A stretch of 64,000 bases of DNA from Millisia brevis NBRC 105863 (GCF_001552615.1 NZ_BCRN01000002.1:310001-374000), one strand, 5' to 3'; positions 17,562 to 26,718 are shown, counted from the stretch's first letter. Notes: generated by a model from the letters alone, not told the origin. Made by a program: numbers and translations.

Positions 17562-18791
17562 TCATGTCGATCGACTGCCGTCCACCATCGCCGGCAATGC
17601 CACCCGATGGTGGACCACCAGCGCGCACGTTATCGCCAGGAAGAACGCCATGCTCACCCACGGCAGAGCCGAGGCGTGGGTCACGGCGAGCACCACACCG
17701 CCCACGGCCGACCCCGTCGCCATTCCCGCGTTGAACAAGGTGACCAGGATCGCCTGGACCATATCGATGCGGTCTCCGGCCGCGCGTGCAGCGGCTGCCT
17801 GAAACAGCGTCGGCGCTGCGCCGAGGGCCAGACCCCAGCAACAGATTGCCAGGATGACGATCACGGAGTTGGTCGACCAGATACCCAGTGCCGCCGCAGC
17901 GATCAGGAAGCAGACGGCAACCGAATATCCCAACGTTCGAATGTGCCGGTCGATCACCATGCCCGTTATCCAGAGGCCGACCGTCGCGCTGACTCCCATG
18001 ACCAAGAACACGGCGGTGATGTTGCCGTCGAGGCCGGAGTATTGCAGGAACGGCTCCATGTAGGTGTACAGGTTCATATGGCCGGCCTGGAAGGCGAAGG
18101 CGCAGAGAACGATCACCACGATCCCCGGCCGAAGCAGGGCGGTGATCACCGGCGACCTGCCGCCCTCGGCCGCGCGCTGCCGGGACTGAGCGGTCGCCTC
18201 GGCATCCAGACTCGGCAGTCGCCGGAGGCCGGCGCATGCGGCAACGGCACCGACGACCGCCAAAGCCGCGTACACACCCCGCCAGCCGACGAGAGTTCCG
18301 AGGTAGGTCCCGAGCGGAAGGCCGACCGCGAGAGCGAGCGGTATTCCGGCCATCGCGATCGACAGCGCCTTGCCCTTCTTGGTCGCATCGGCGGTGATAC
18401 GCATCGCGTAACCGGCTACCAATGCCCATTGGACACCCGCACATACGCCGGCGACGATCCGCGCGGCGACAGTCAGCGCATAGACGTCGGACAGGGCAGT
18501 GACCGTGTTGGCCACCACAATGCCGGCGACCGTGAGAATCAGCAGCAGCTTGCGAGGTAGATGTCGCGTCAGAGCGGTCACGGGCACGGCGGCGAGCATC
18601 GACGCGGCTGCGTACACCGTCAGCAACTGGCCGGTCGTCGATGGCGACGCCTGCAGGCCGGCCGCCATACCGGACAGCAACCCGGCCGGTACGATCTCCG
18701 TCAGCATGGTCACGAAACCGAACGCCGACAAAATGGCCAGCGCGATCAGCCGCATCGGCTCCGCGCGTCTCGATGTGGTGAGGTTGCTCAT
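17562..18791 (-). CDS. MFS transporter, DHA1 (AraJ-like) drug/sugar efflux type
   Basis: 409 residues with about 12 membrane helices. The first loop carries the DHA1 pattern LTRHLPRKLLLI after helix 2, and helix 5 has AGIPLALAVGLPLGTYLG, like the antiporter motif C region of efflux carriers. The likely role is export of the product or substrate of the operon. ATG 18791 follows GGGAG at 6 nt, better than the in-frame upstream starts. Confidence 0.85.
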   Translation of the reverse strand: MSNLTTSRRAEPMRLIALAILSAFGFVTMLTEIVPAGLLSGMAAGLQASPSTTGQLLTVYAAASMLAAVPVTALTRHLPRKLLLILTVAGIVVANTVTALSDVYALTVAARIVAGVCAGVQWALVAGYAMRITADATKKGKALSIAMAGIPLALAVGLPLGTYLGTLVGWRGVYAALAVVGAVAACAGLRRLPSLDAEATAQSRQRAAEGGRSPVITALLRPGIVVIVLCAFAFQAGHMNLYTYMEPFLQYSGLDGNITAVFLVMGVSATVGLWITGMVIDRHIRTLGYSVAVCFLIAAAALGIWSTNSVIVILAICCWGLALGAAPTLFQAAAARAAGDRIDMVQAILVTLFNAGMATGSAVGGVVLAVTHASALPWVSMAFFLAITCALVVHHRVALPAMVDGSRST

Positions 18792-18804
18792 GGCGGTCTC
18801 CCGT

Positions 18805-19551
18805 TCACTCACGGAATGATCGACCGTGGCTGCCCTGGTTGATCGGGCGAACGACGATGCGATCGAGATTGACGTGCACGGGAACGTGGATCGCGTAGCT
18901 GATGACGTCGGCGACATCATCGGGCTCCAACGGTGTCATCCCGGCATAGATCCGATCGGCACGCTCGGGGTCGTCGGGAAAACGTCGGCGGAAGAACTCC
19001 GAGCGAATGATCCCGGGACACACCTCCACGACGCGAACACCGGTTCCCAACAGCTCATTCCGCAACGTGACGCTCACGGCGGACTCCGCGTGCTTACTGC
19101 TGCTGTATCCGGAGCTGTTGTCGAGCGGCTCGAAGGCCGCCACCGACGTGACGTTGACAACGGTGCCGGTCCCCCGTTCGACCATTCCCGGGACGATGGC
19201 CCGTGTGACGAGCACCGTCCCGAGAACATTGGTCCGCCACATCCATTCCCACTGATCGATCGACGCGGCGACTACCGGTGCGGAGCCCCGTGCTCCGCCG
19301 GCATTGTTGACCAGAAAATCGACACCGCCGACCGCCTGCCCGAACCGCGCGACGGCGTCCGCGTCGGTGATGTCGACGGCATGCGGGATAATCCCGCCAC
19401 CGGCCCGATCCGCGATCATCGTCAACCGATCCTTGCGGCGGGCGAGAGCGTGGACGTGAATGCCCTTCCCGGCCAGCAATAGGGCCGTAGCCCTTCCCAC
19501 TCCGGAGCTGGCTCCGGTGACAACCGCCACGCGCGGTTCCCGAGTGCTCAT
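18805..19551 (-). CDS. SDR family NAD(P)-dependent oxidoreductase
   Basis: 248 residues, complete classical SDR: TGASSGVG cofactor motif (13-20), Arg/Lys-rich second strand end (ALARRKDR) favouring NADP, NNAGG, VVNVTSVAA with the active Ser, and YSSSKHAESA with Tyr and Lys. It is of the YdfG/serine-oxidoreductase-like group. ATG 19551 overlaps the stop of the upstream gene (ATGA). In this operon it may reduce a keto or imino intermediate; that is inference. Confidence 0.88.
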   Translation of the reverse strand: MSTREPRVAVVTGASSGVGRATALLLAGKGIHVHALARRKDRLTMIADRAGGGIIPHAVDITDADAVARFGQAVGGVDFLVNNAGGARGSAPVVAASIDQWEWMWRTNVLGTVLVTRAIVPGMVERGTGTVVNVTSVAAFEPLDNSSGYSSSKHAESAVSVTLRNELLGTGVRVVEVCPGIIRSEFFRRRFPDDPERADRIYAGMTPLEPDDVADVISYAIHVPVHVNLDRIVVRPINQGSHGRSFRE

Positions 19552-20737
19552 CGCCGTACCGGCTTCCCGCTGGAGGTGTTGATGAAACGAGGACCGTAGA
19601 AGCAGGGCCGCCCGAGATCGCTGAGCAGCCGGATCTCGTCCGCCTCTCCCGGGTAGAGCGTGTCCAAGTCTCCGACCGCTCGCTCGGGCACTTGGAAGCG
19701 AACAATGTTGAAACACGAGATGACTCGCAGTTCGTTCATCTCGAAGACCGCTCGCCCCAGCGAGGGCCAGGTATCCTCGACCGAACCGTTCCAGGCATCG
19801 TCGAGTGCGCCCAGCATCCTGGTGTACGCGCTGTCGAAGGCTCGCAGTTCGGTTGTCACCGCGACCGAGTTGGGATCGGTCCGCAGGATGGCGCGGTAGC
19901 CGTCACGCGGCACAGCCAGGGTGTTGATGACCTCCGGCCACGCGATCCGGTCCCCTTGAAAGTACCTGCGCTGCCCCTCGCTCGCGGACGGTCGATCATC
20001 GCGGCCGTCACCGTCGTCGGCTGCCTGCCCTTCGCCGGAATACCTTCGACCGTATCGAAGTTCCGCGAACCGTGCGTAATGCGAAAGCTCTCCCCCTGAG
20101 TTTTCCCCGGCGGTCAAAGTCGTCGACTCGACTCCCTCCCCCTGGTCGATGATCAGCTCGATTCCGGTCAATATCTGGTCGACCACAGCGGTTCGGCGGG
20201 ACACGTCGATGACTGCGTATCCGAGATTTCCGCCCACTTGATTGGAGCGCTGCGGCAACTTGGCAGCAGCCGCTATCTCGGCAGCGTTCTTCTCGACAGC
20301 CGCCGCGATCGCTCGATAGAAACTACCTATCGTAGGAAAACGAGCCTGGCCGTCACCGGACAGAACCGCGGGGGACTCGATCCGCATGAATGTATCGAGC
20401 TGACGTTTGGACAATCGTGCGAACCGACCACGCAACGACGGTGCGATTCCACCGGGCAGTCCGTCCAGCACGACCCACGGATCCAGTTGCGCGATCCAGG
20501 CGATCCACCGATCGCAGCTAACACATTGCAGGCCGCAGCCATATGCAACATTTCCTCCATCAGCACTGACCGGAGGGTGTTGTAGGCGGGATAGTTCTGG
20601 ACCTCGAGCGAGTACATTGCAGCCGAATACAGCGGCATCGTCGCGTGCTCGACCGCGATCGCGGTTTGTAGGGCGCCCCTGATCCAATGAATATCGTGGA
20701 CGGGCTCGAAGGCTCGGCTCTGTACAGCTGATGACAC
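19548..20737 (-). pseudogene. Iminophenyl-pyruvate dimer synthase-like ferritin-fold protein, apparent 1-nt frameshift
   Basis: The gene starts at GTG 20737 (GAGGAG at 6 nt) and reads VHDIHWIRGALQTAIAVEHA, MPLYSAAMYSLEV, SVLMEEMLHMAAACNVLAAI and GGSP, the ferritin-like helices with ExxH. Near base 20497 the sense moves to another frame: IAQLDPWVVLDGLPGGIAPS, RQLDTFMRIESPA, FPTIGSFYRAI. One missing base restores about 396 residues. The domain is the one found in VioB/RebD-type enzymes that couple two imino acids; stand-alone forms are uncharacterised. Either the gene is inactive, or the base is missing from the assembly. The family is fairly sure. Confidence 0.7.
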
Positions 20738-20778
20738 TATTGCTCCTCGGTGGCAATCAAGGTGCGGCCAACGCATGT

Positions 20779-21560
20779 CTAGTCGGCGGGAAGAAGCATC
20801 TCCTCGAAGAGGTCCTGGAACGAGGACTCGAGTTCGGGATGCTCGAAGAACTCCGGTCCTACAGGCTCGAAGATCGCGTCCCCCAAGCCACTGTGCGTGT
20901 CGAACATCATCGACACGATCGTCCCGATCTCGCGGCCGAAGTAGTGGCTGACCATGGCAACCGCGCTTCCGTTGACGCCGTAGGAGCCGGTGGCAGTCCA
21001 GATTCGCTCGGCCGGATTGCCCACCCACATCCTGCGCGAACGGGAAACGTTGAAACCTTCGTTTCGTAGACCACGGGCAATCGCCGCAACCGTGGTTGCC
21101 GGCAGGCCCCCGAGTACGCCCGCGCGGGCCAGGACACCGACACCTGAGCAGTTGGCAGCAACGATCCGACCGGACTCATGATGCCGCCGAACAGTATTCA
21201 ACACGCGCTCATCGGTGGCGATCGCCCCCGATCCGACGCCTCCCGGTACGTAGAACAGATCGAACAGCTCGTCCTGATCGAAGGCGCCATCCGGAACGAC
21301 CTGGGTACCCATCTGCATCGAAATCACACGACCGTCGAGAGCAACCAGTCGAACGTCGAGTTCCTCGTTGATCGTGTCCCGTTGCCACGGTGCTATGTCC
21401 CCTCTCAGAACCATCGCGGTGCCCTTGAAAATCTCCAGGGGGTCAGACAATCCTGCTCGCTGACCTGTGCATACCCCAGCACTCCGATGGACTTGATAAC
21501 GGGACTTGTCTCCACCTCGGTGTTCGATTGCGCCTGCCGCAGCTTGGCACGACCTACCAT
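20779..21560 (-). pseudogene. DJ-1/PfpI family, isonitrile-hydratase-like, apparent 1-nt frameshift
   Basis: From ATG 21560 (GGGAG at 7 nt) the frame reads VIKSIGVLGYAQVSEQD, and near base 21448 it continues in another frame as SDPLEIFKGTAMVLRGD. With one base restored the product is about 260 residues. Downstream are LFYVPGGVGSGAIATDE, the nucleophile elbow VAANCSGVGVLARAG (Cys) and the Glu in DPLEIF. The D-P-x-E-x-F and C-S-G pattern is like isonitrile hydratases and AraC-associated DJ-1 proteins. It is the first gene of the minus-strand operon, 41 bp ahead of the dimer-synthase-like gene. Confidence 0.72.
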
Positions 21561-21669
21561 GAGCGGACTCCCTTGCTTGACAGCTATTTTGGGCCGGTCC
21601 CGGGTCTCCGACGGCCGGCTGGGACGATGGTTCGAGCGGTGCGAGCCGGGCTGCCGCTGCACGCGATCA

Positions 21670-21698
21670 ATCAAAACGCTACGTATCGAATCTGTCAA
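21670..21698 (-). promoter_or_regulatory. Strong candidate promoter of the minus-strand operon
   Basis: On the minus strand TTGACA (21693-21698) and TTTGAT (21670-21675) are 17 nt apart: a perfect -35 and a 4/6 -10. It lies between the divergent tetR (start 21713) and the DJ-1 gene (start 21560), so TetR binding here would control both arms. Confidence 0.6.
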
Positions 21699-21712
21699 GT
21701 GCTATCGTCCGG

Positions 21713-22354
21713 ATGGTGAGCACCACGTCCGATGACCAGCAGTCGACTCGTTCTGCGACCGGTGGGCCGTCCCCGTCTCGCCATGGCGGCCGCCGACGCA
21801 ACGAAGAAGCCCGACGAGCCATCCTGGATGCCGCGTACACCTCACTGGTGGAGGGCGGCTTCAACAAGACCTCCATCGAGGAGATCGCCCGTCGAGCCGG
21901 CGCAGGAAAGTCGACGGTCTATCGATGGTGGAAGTCCAAGGCCGCACTGCTTCTCGATGCCGTCCACGAACGGGAGATCACCTATCCCACGTTCCAGTAC
22001 ACCGGAGATCCCCGGACAGACCTGCGCAACGAGGTGCGCGCGGTCCTGACCTTCTACGCCGGCGAGACCGGCTCGGCCACACTTGATCTCTTCGCAGAAG
22101 CGCGATTCGACGACGTCCTGCACGACGAGCTTATGGAGCGGTTCATCAAGGTGCGGCGCGACTTCACCACCGAGTTCTTTCGACGCGCCGGCGCCGACGG
22201 CCTCGTCAGAAAGGGCCTGGCAGTGGACGTCGTTATGGATTCCATCTGGGGCGCAGTGTATTACCGCCTGCTCGTAATGAGAGTTACCCCCGATCTCGAC
22301 TATGCCGATCGCTTGATCGAAACCGTCTGGCCGAGTCTCGCTCCAGAACGCTGA
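21713..22354 (+). CDS. TetR/AcrR family transcriptional regulator
   Basis: 213 residues. The N-terminal HTH is at about 30-75: ARRAILDAAYTSLVEGGF, TSIEEIARRAGAGKSTVYRW and WKSKAALLLDAV. The C-terminal part matches the TetR_C group that follows this HTH (LFAEARFDDVLHDELMERF). It is divergent from the minus-strand operon and overlaps its promoter region, so self- and operon-repression is the likely role. ATG 21713 lacks a clear ribosome site and may be leaderless. Confidence 0.88.
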   Translation: MVSTTSDDQQSTRSATGGPSPSRHGGRRRNEEARRAILDAAYTSLVEGGFNKTSIEEIARRAGAGKSTVYRWWKSKAALLLDAVHEREITYPTFQYTGDPRTDLRNEVRAVLTFYAGETGSATLDLFAEARFDDVLHDELMERFIKVRRDFTTEFFRRAGADGLVRKGLAVDVVMDSIWGAVYYRLLVMRVTPDLDYADRLIETVWPSLAPER

Positions 22355-22966
22355 GGATTCAGCAACCCCATCCCGCATGCCAACAGCCGTTTCCACCGCA
22401 CAATTCGAGAGGCCGAGGCGGCCGCAATTCGAAACGTTGGCTATCCGTAAACCGGGCGTTAACCACATCGTTGCACCTCACCCTCCCGCCATTCGAGAAC
22501 CATTGTGATCTCAATCACCGCACAATGCGCGGGGGCACTCCAGCTATCAATCATCCACCGCGAGCTGACCTCGGAAAACACTCGGCGGGTACGCTATCCG
22601 CCACGACGGTCAATAAATACTCCGATAGCAGTCATTATTCCGATGGGATATAGACGGCCTCCTACAAACCGAATCTGCTGTATCGTACGAGGTGGCCATG
22701 CACCGCCGGTAGTCGCATCCACCAACCCGCAGCCCTCCGGGATGAATTCCCGAGCACGCGCCTTGCGTATCTTTGAAATCCGGCGCTTTCCGCCAGACTT
22801 GTACCACGACCGCTCGATTCACATCACATTCCTCTCTGCAGTTGACAGAGCGACTGAATCACTGCCGGAGTGCTGTTTTCGTTCGTCGAGAGATCTGCCG
22901 CCACAGATACAGCGATAGGTTTCACGAATGATCTGAGAATCTGGATACTCGGAAAGGTGAAAACCT
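22355..22966. other. AT-richer intergenic stretch without a recognisable gene
   Basis: 612 bases between tetR and the next DJ-1 gene, clearly lower in GC than the surroundings. The open frames here have atypical composition and no recognisable family; one minus-strand frame of about 70 codons ends near 22600 but lacks a start and good codon use. It probably holds the promoter of the right-arm operon. A TTGACA at 22842 has no matching -10. Confidence 0.5.
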
Positions 22967-23653
22967 GTGAGTAGCGCTCTATTCGTCGTGACCGAGGTGT
23001 ACCACGCAGACGGGTTTCACAGCCCGACCGGATTCGATATACGTGAGGCTGCAGAGGTATGGGACTTCCTGACCGTGCACGGCTTCGACGTCGAATTCGC
23101 CTCTCTCGGCGGCGGGACCGTCGAGGGGGTATTGAAGTCGTCCCCGAGCCGGGCGATAGAACGCTTCAACCGTGCTTTCGATCGCCCCCTCACAGTCCCG
23201 ACCATCGCGGCCGCGCGCGCCATCGACCAGCCGTACGAGATTGTCTACTTCGTCGGTGGGATCGGGGCGATGTGGGACTTCCCGACTCAACCCGCCCTAC
23301 ACGCACTGATCGAGAGCGCCGAGGCTCGACGGGCAGTCGTCGCAGCCATCTGCCACGGCCCTGCAGCCTTCCTCGGGCTACGTCGCAGCGACGGCAGCCC
23401 ATGGGTCCAGGACCTCCAGATCACCTCCTTCAGCGACAACGAGGAACGAAATCGCGGGGTTCTCGATCTCTTGCCCTTCTCTCTCCAGCAGGCGCTCGAG
23501 TCGGCAGGCGCGACGGTCCTGTGCGCCGCGGACCGCGCGTCGAACGTCGTCCGTGACGACTTGGTCATCACCGCCCAGAACCCCACGAGCATCGCCGCGC
23601 TCGAGTCAGCCCTGATCGACGCTCTCCGACCTATCGGAAAGGGATCCGCATGA
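22967..23653 (+). CDS. DJ-1/PfpI superfamily protein, Hsp31/glyoxalase-III-like
   Basis: 228 residues. Nucleophile elbow AAICHGPAAFL puts Cys129 before His130; the conserved Glu is in FDIREAAEVW (residues 24-33). The SFSDNEERNRGVLDLLPF segment is typical of the Hsp31/HchA side of the superfamily, whose members hydrate methylglyoxal or act as chaperones. Starts at GTG 22967 with GGAAAGG upstream. Its stop overlaps the cupin start (ATGA). Confidence 0.85.
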   Translation: MSSALFVVTEVYHADGFHSPTGFDIREAAEVWDFLTVHGFDVEFASLGGGTVEGVLKSSPSRAIERFNRAFDRPLTVPTIAAARAIDQPYEIVYFVGGIGAMWDFPTQPALHALIESAEARRAVVAAICHGPAAFLGLRRSDGSPWVQDLQITSFSDNEERNRGVLDLLPFSLQQALESAGATVLCAADRASNVVRDDLVITAQNPTSIAALESALIDALRPIGKGSA

Positions 23654-24390
23654 CCACGCTCGAAGCCCCCACCCGTCGCGTCCTCCTGCAGGCCAATGCC
23701 GATGACCTTGCAGCCGTCCGGGATTTGGTTACCCCCGAAACCGAAATCAGGCACGAAAACCCGTCCGATGACCTTTCCCGGGTGGTCGTGAAACCATGGG
23801 GCCACGAATCCCGGGTATTCGCCGACCCCGTCTACGACCTCTGGCATCTGTGTATCCGCGCCGGAGGAGCAACCTCGATGCACGCCCACCTGCGCAAGAC
23901 CACGCATCAGCTGTGCCTGTCCGGGGAGGGGAGGTTCGACACCCTGCACGGATCACATGCGGTCACCCCCGGCACCATCGTGTCGATCGGCCCTGCGGCG
24001 TTTCACCGAACCCGCGCCATCTCCGCGGAATTGCACCTCATCGAAGTCGAGACGCCGCGAAACAAGTTCGATCTCCTGCGGCTGCACGACAGCTACGATC
24101 GTTCCAAAACCGCATACGAGGCGTCTGTCACATCCGAAGGCGAATCACCACTCGAGCCAGTGCGCCGACGCGCTCACACACATTTGCGCCGCACCAGCAC
24201 AGGCGCGCGATTCGAATTCACCTTACGTTCGGGTATGGACATCTTCTATACCCCCCGGGCTCGCGATCTCTTCTATGTACCAGTGGGATTCGAGTCGTTT
24301 ATTTCAGGCCATCCGGTCCTCGGCTGTACCCCTGGCACGAAAGCCCCCGTGTTGACTGATCAGACCTATCTGGCCGTCGCATCACGATAA
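23650..24390 (+). CDS. Cupin-domain protein
   Basis: 246 residues. It opens its core with VVKPWGHESRVF, like the nucleotide-sugar/mannose-isomerase-type cupins, then the cupin motif 1 SMHAHLRKTTHQLCLSGEG (two His, Gln, Glu-type ligands) and motif 2 PGTIVSIGPAAFHRTRA with a further His. The C-terminal half may be a degenerate second barrel. Function is unknown; a metal-dependent isomerase or a sensor is possible. It is coupled by a 4-nt overlap to the DJ-1 gene before it. Confidence 0.75.
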   Translation: MTTLEAPTRRVLLQANADDLAAVRDLVTPETEIRHENPSDDLSRVVVKPWGHESRVFADPVYDLWHLCIRAGGATSMHAHLRKTTHQLCLSGEGRFDTLHGSHAVTPGTIVSIGPAAFHRTRAISAELHLIEVETPRNKFDLLRLHDSYDRSKTAYEASVTSEGESPLEPVRRRAHTHLRRTSTGARFEFTLRSGMDIFYTPRARDLFYVPVGFESFISGHPVLGCTPGTKAPVLTDQTYLAVASR

Positions 24391-24442
24391 CAGGACGCTA
24401 CCAATCTCTTCGCCACCCAGTTCATGACAAGGAGTATGAGCC

Positions 24443-24994
24443 ATGCGAGCAACTATCCTGACCGCCGAAGGGTTTCAGGATCACGATGTCATTTATACCT
24501 GGTATCGGTGTCGAGAAGAGGGATGGGATATCGACATCGCCACCAAAGACGGTCGTCCGGTATCCGGAAAGTACGGCACGCCATTGCCCATGGACAAGAC
24601 CGCGGGCCCACTGATCTCCTTCGACGACCTCGACATCGCCGAGTTCGACGTCGTGATCCTCACTGGCGGACACGAGGCACCGGACCGGGTACGTCAGGAC
24701 CCGCGAGCCACAAGATTCGTCGCCGAGATGGCAGCGGCGGGCAAGGTCGTCGCCGGCCTCTGCCACGGCCCCTGGATCATGATCAGCGCCGGAGTACTGA
24801 AGGGGCGCAAAGCATGTGCATATATCGGGCTACGTGACGACGTCATCAATGCAGGTGCGGACGTTACCGATGCCGACGTCATCGTCGACGGAAACATCAT
24901 CACCTGTTCGTACTACGCATACGTCGGCACGTTCATGCGCTCGGTGTTCGATACTGCCGCGAGCCTCGTCGGTGAGCCTGCGACCGTCGGATGA
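24443..24994 (+). CDS. PfpI-type DJ-1 superfamily protein
   Basis: 183 residues, the compact PfpI/YhbO size. Nucleophile elbow VVAGLCHGPWIM gives Cys107-His108. The N-terminal segment TAEGFQDHDVIYTWYRCREE aligns with the PfpI N-E-F-E-D segment, with Gln12 where I expect the conserved Glu by eye. Family members are deglycases, intracellular peptidases or aldehyde hydratases. AAGGAG lies before ATG 24443. Its stop overlaps the HAD start by 4 nt. Confidence 0.85.
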   Translation: MRATILTAEGFQDHDVIYTWYRCREEGWDIDIATKDGRPVSGKYGTPLPMDKTAGPLISFDDLDIAEFDVVILTGGHEAPDRVRQDPRATRFVAEMAAAGKVVAGLCHGPWIMISAGVLKGRKACAYIGLRDDVINAGADVTDADVIVDGNIITCSYYAYVGTFMRSVFDTAASLVGEPATVG

Positions 24995-25731
24995 AGTCCA
25001 ACAACGTTGTACAACTGCTGCTGCTCGACTTCGACGGTGTCATCGCCGACTCGGTCGAGGAGTGCACGGCGCTGAGCTACTGGGCCGGGCCGGAGCAACC
25101 GCCGGTCGACATCCGCACCGCATTCGCCGAGATACCGGAGGACTTTCGGAGTCGATTCGCGGAGCTTCGACCGTTCAGCCGAACACTCGACGACTTTGCG
25201 GTGACACAACTGGCCAGAAAGACCGAGCCGGTCACGACCCAAGCCACCTTCGACCGATTGAAGGCCGCGATCGATTCCGATGATATCGAACGGTTCGCGG
25301 CGTCGGCCCGGAGGCTGCGGGATCACTGGCGCGAAACGAATCGCCGCGAATGGCTCGATACGCATACCGTGTTTCCCGGGATCCCGGAGCTACTCGCGCG
25401 GTACAGCGGACGAGTCTTCGTCATCACCGCAAAGGACGCGACATCGAGTCTCGAGATCCTTCGGCACTTCGACCTGTCCCGGCATGTCGCCGGTGTGATG
25501 GGTGACGTGAGCGACAAGGGTTTGGCGGCGCGGTGTCTGGCGATCGGTGGGGGTCTACCGCTGGACGCGGCCCTGTTCGTCGATGACAACATCACCAATG
25601 TCGCGCGAGTATCCGCCGCCGGAGTGCCGTCGCGGTGGGCGACGTGGGGCTGGGTGTCCCCGGAGCATGCGGGTCGGGCCGCCGAGCTCGAACTGTTTTC
25701 CCTCGACCTTCGGGAGCTTGCCCACATCTGA
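24991..25731 (+). CDS. HAD-superfamily hydrolase (phosphatase-like)
   Basis: 246 residues. Motif I is LLLLDFDGVIADS with both Asp, motif II VFVITAKDAT, then a Lys in GDVSDKGLAARCL and motif IV ALFVDDNITNV. This is a complete HAD active site of the phosphoglycolate-phosphatase type with an alpha-helical C1 cap. It ends the coupled four-gene run and could remove phosphate from a cluster intermediate. Confidence 0.85.
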   Translation: MKSNNVVQLLLLDFDGVIADSVEECTALSYWAGPEQPPVDIRTAFAEIPEDFRSRFAELRPFSRTLDDFAVTQLARKTEPVTTQATFDRLKAAIDSDDIERFAASARRLRDHWRETNRREWLDTHTVFPGIPELLARYSGRVFVITAKDATSSLEILRHFDLSRHVAGVMGDVSDKGLAARCLAIGGGLPLDAALFVDDNITNVARVSAAGVPSRWATWGWVSPEHAGRAAELELFSLDLRELAHI

Positions 25732-25767
25732 TGGGACGCCGGGGTCGGCAGAGGCCAGAATCGGCAT

Positions 25768-26688
25768 ATGGGAGTTGACCGGGCACCGTCCCTCGACGTG
25801 TTGCGCACGTTTCTGGCCGTCTATCGCACCGGCTCGTTCACCGCGGCCGCCCGTCAGTTGTCCGTCACGCAACCGACTGTCACCAATCATATTGCGCAAC
25901 TGGAGCGAACGCTGCAGACGGAGTTGTTCATCCGTTCGACCGGTGGCGCCCAACCGACCGCACCGGCGCACGAAATGGCCGGTGCGGTCGGCGAGCAACT
26001 CGATCACCTCGAGAGGTTCTTCGCCGAGGACGTCGTAGGTGATACCGAAGCTCGCATTCTGCATCTCGGCGGTCCCCTGGAGTTCACGACCGAGCTACTG
26101 CTGCCCGCTCTCGCCGGTCGTGCCGATAGCCTCCCGCGCGTCGAGTTCACCTTCGACGTCGCGGAGGAACTGATCGACCGACTCGTCGCCGGGCGCCTCG
26201 ATCTGATCATTTCGACGGTGCGTCCGCGGGCCGACGGCGTGACCGCGTGGCCGCTCATGGACGAGGAATTCGTGCTGGTCGCAGCTCCCACGATGGCCGT
26301 GCGGGTGGTCGGTTCAGGTAGCGAACGTTTCCGCCACATCCCGGTGGTGGCCTACGATCGCAAACTTCCCATCATTCGCCGGTACTGGACGACTGTGTAC
26401 GGGGTCCAAGCCGAACTGGGTACCGCCACCCTGCTACCCAACCTCAGCGCGGTTCGTTCCGCAGTCCTGAGCGGCTTCGGAATCAGCGTGCTCCCAAGCT
26501 ATCTGGTCACCGACGAGCTCGAGCGCGGAGAGTTGATTGACCTCGAACAACCGGAGGTGGCGCCACTGAATACCTTGTTTCTTGCCGCGATGACCGGGGC
26601 ATTGTCGCGACGCAGGTCATTGCGAACCGCGGTCGATGTTATTCGCAAAGCAGTGCGCGACAAGGTCCGTGACCAGGATCATGCCTAA
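25768..26688 (+). CDS. LysR family transcriptional regulator
   Basis: 306 residues. The N-terminal HTH covers 8-65: LDVLRTFLAVYRTGSFTAAA, RQLSVTQPTVTNHIAQLE. The periplasmic-binding-like effector domain follows, with LDLIISTVRPRADG and GFGISVLPSYLV. It sits between the four-gene run and the last DJ-1 gene, all on the same strand, and most likely controls one or both. The effector is unknown. Confidence 0.9.
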   Translation: MGVDRAPSLDVLRTFLAVYRTGSFTAAARQLSVTQPTVTNHIAQLERTLQTELFIRSTGGAQPTAPAHEMAGAVGEQLDHLERFFAEDVVGDTEARILHLGGPLEFTTELLLPALAGRADSLPRVEFTFDVAEELIDRLVAGRLDLIISTVRPRADGVTAWPLMDEEFVLVAAPTMAVRVVGSGSERFRHIPVVAYDRKLPIIRRYWTTVYGVQAELGTATLLPNLSAVRSAVLSGFGISVLPSYLVTDELERGELIDLEQPEVAPLNTLFLAAMTGALSRRRSLRTAVDVIRKAVRDKVRDQDHA

Positions 26689-26718
26689 ATCGGGTTATGC
26701 CACAGATTTGTTTTTCTC

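Noticed and set aside
22505-22918. A 137-codon open frame after tetR
   Set aside because: No ribosome site, no recognisable family, and atypical composition for this genome.
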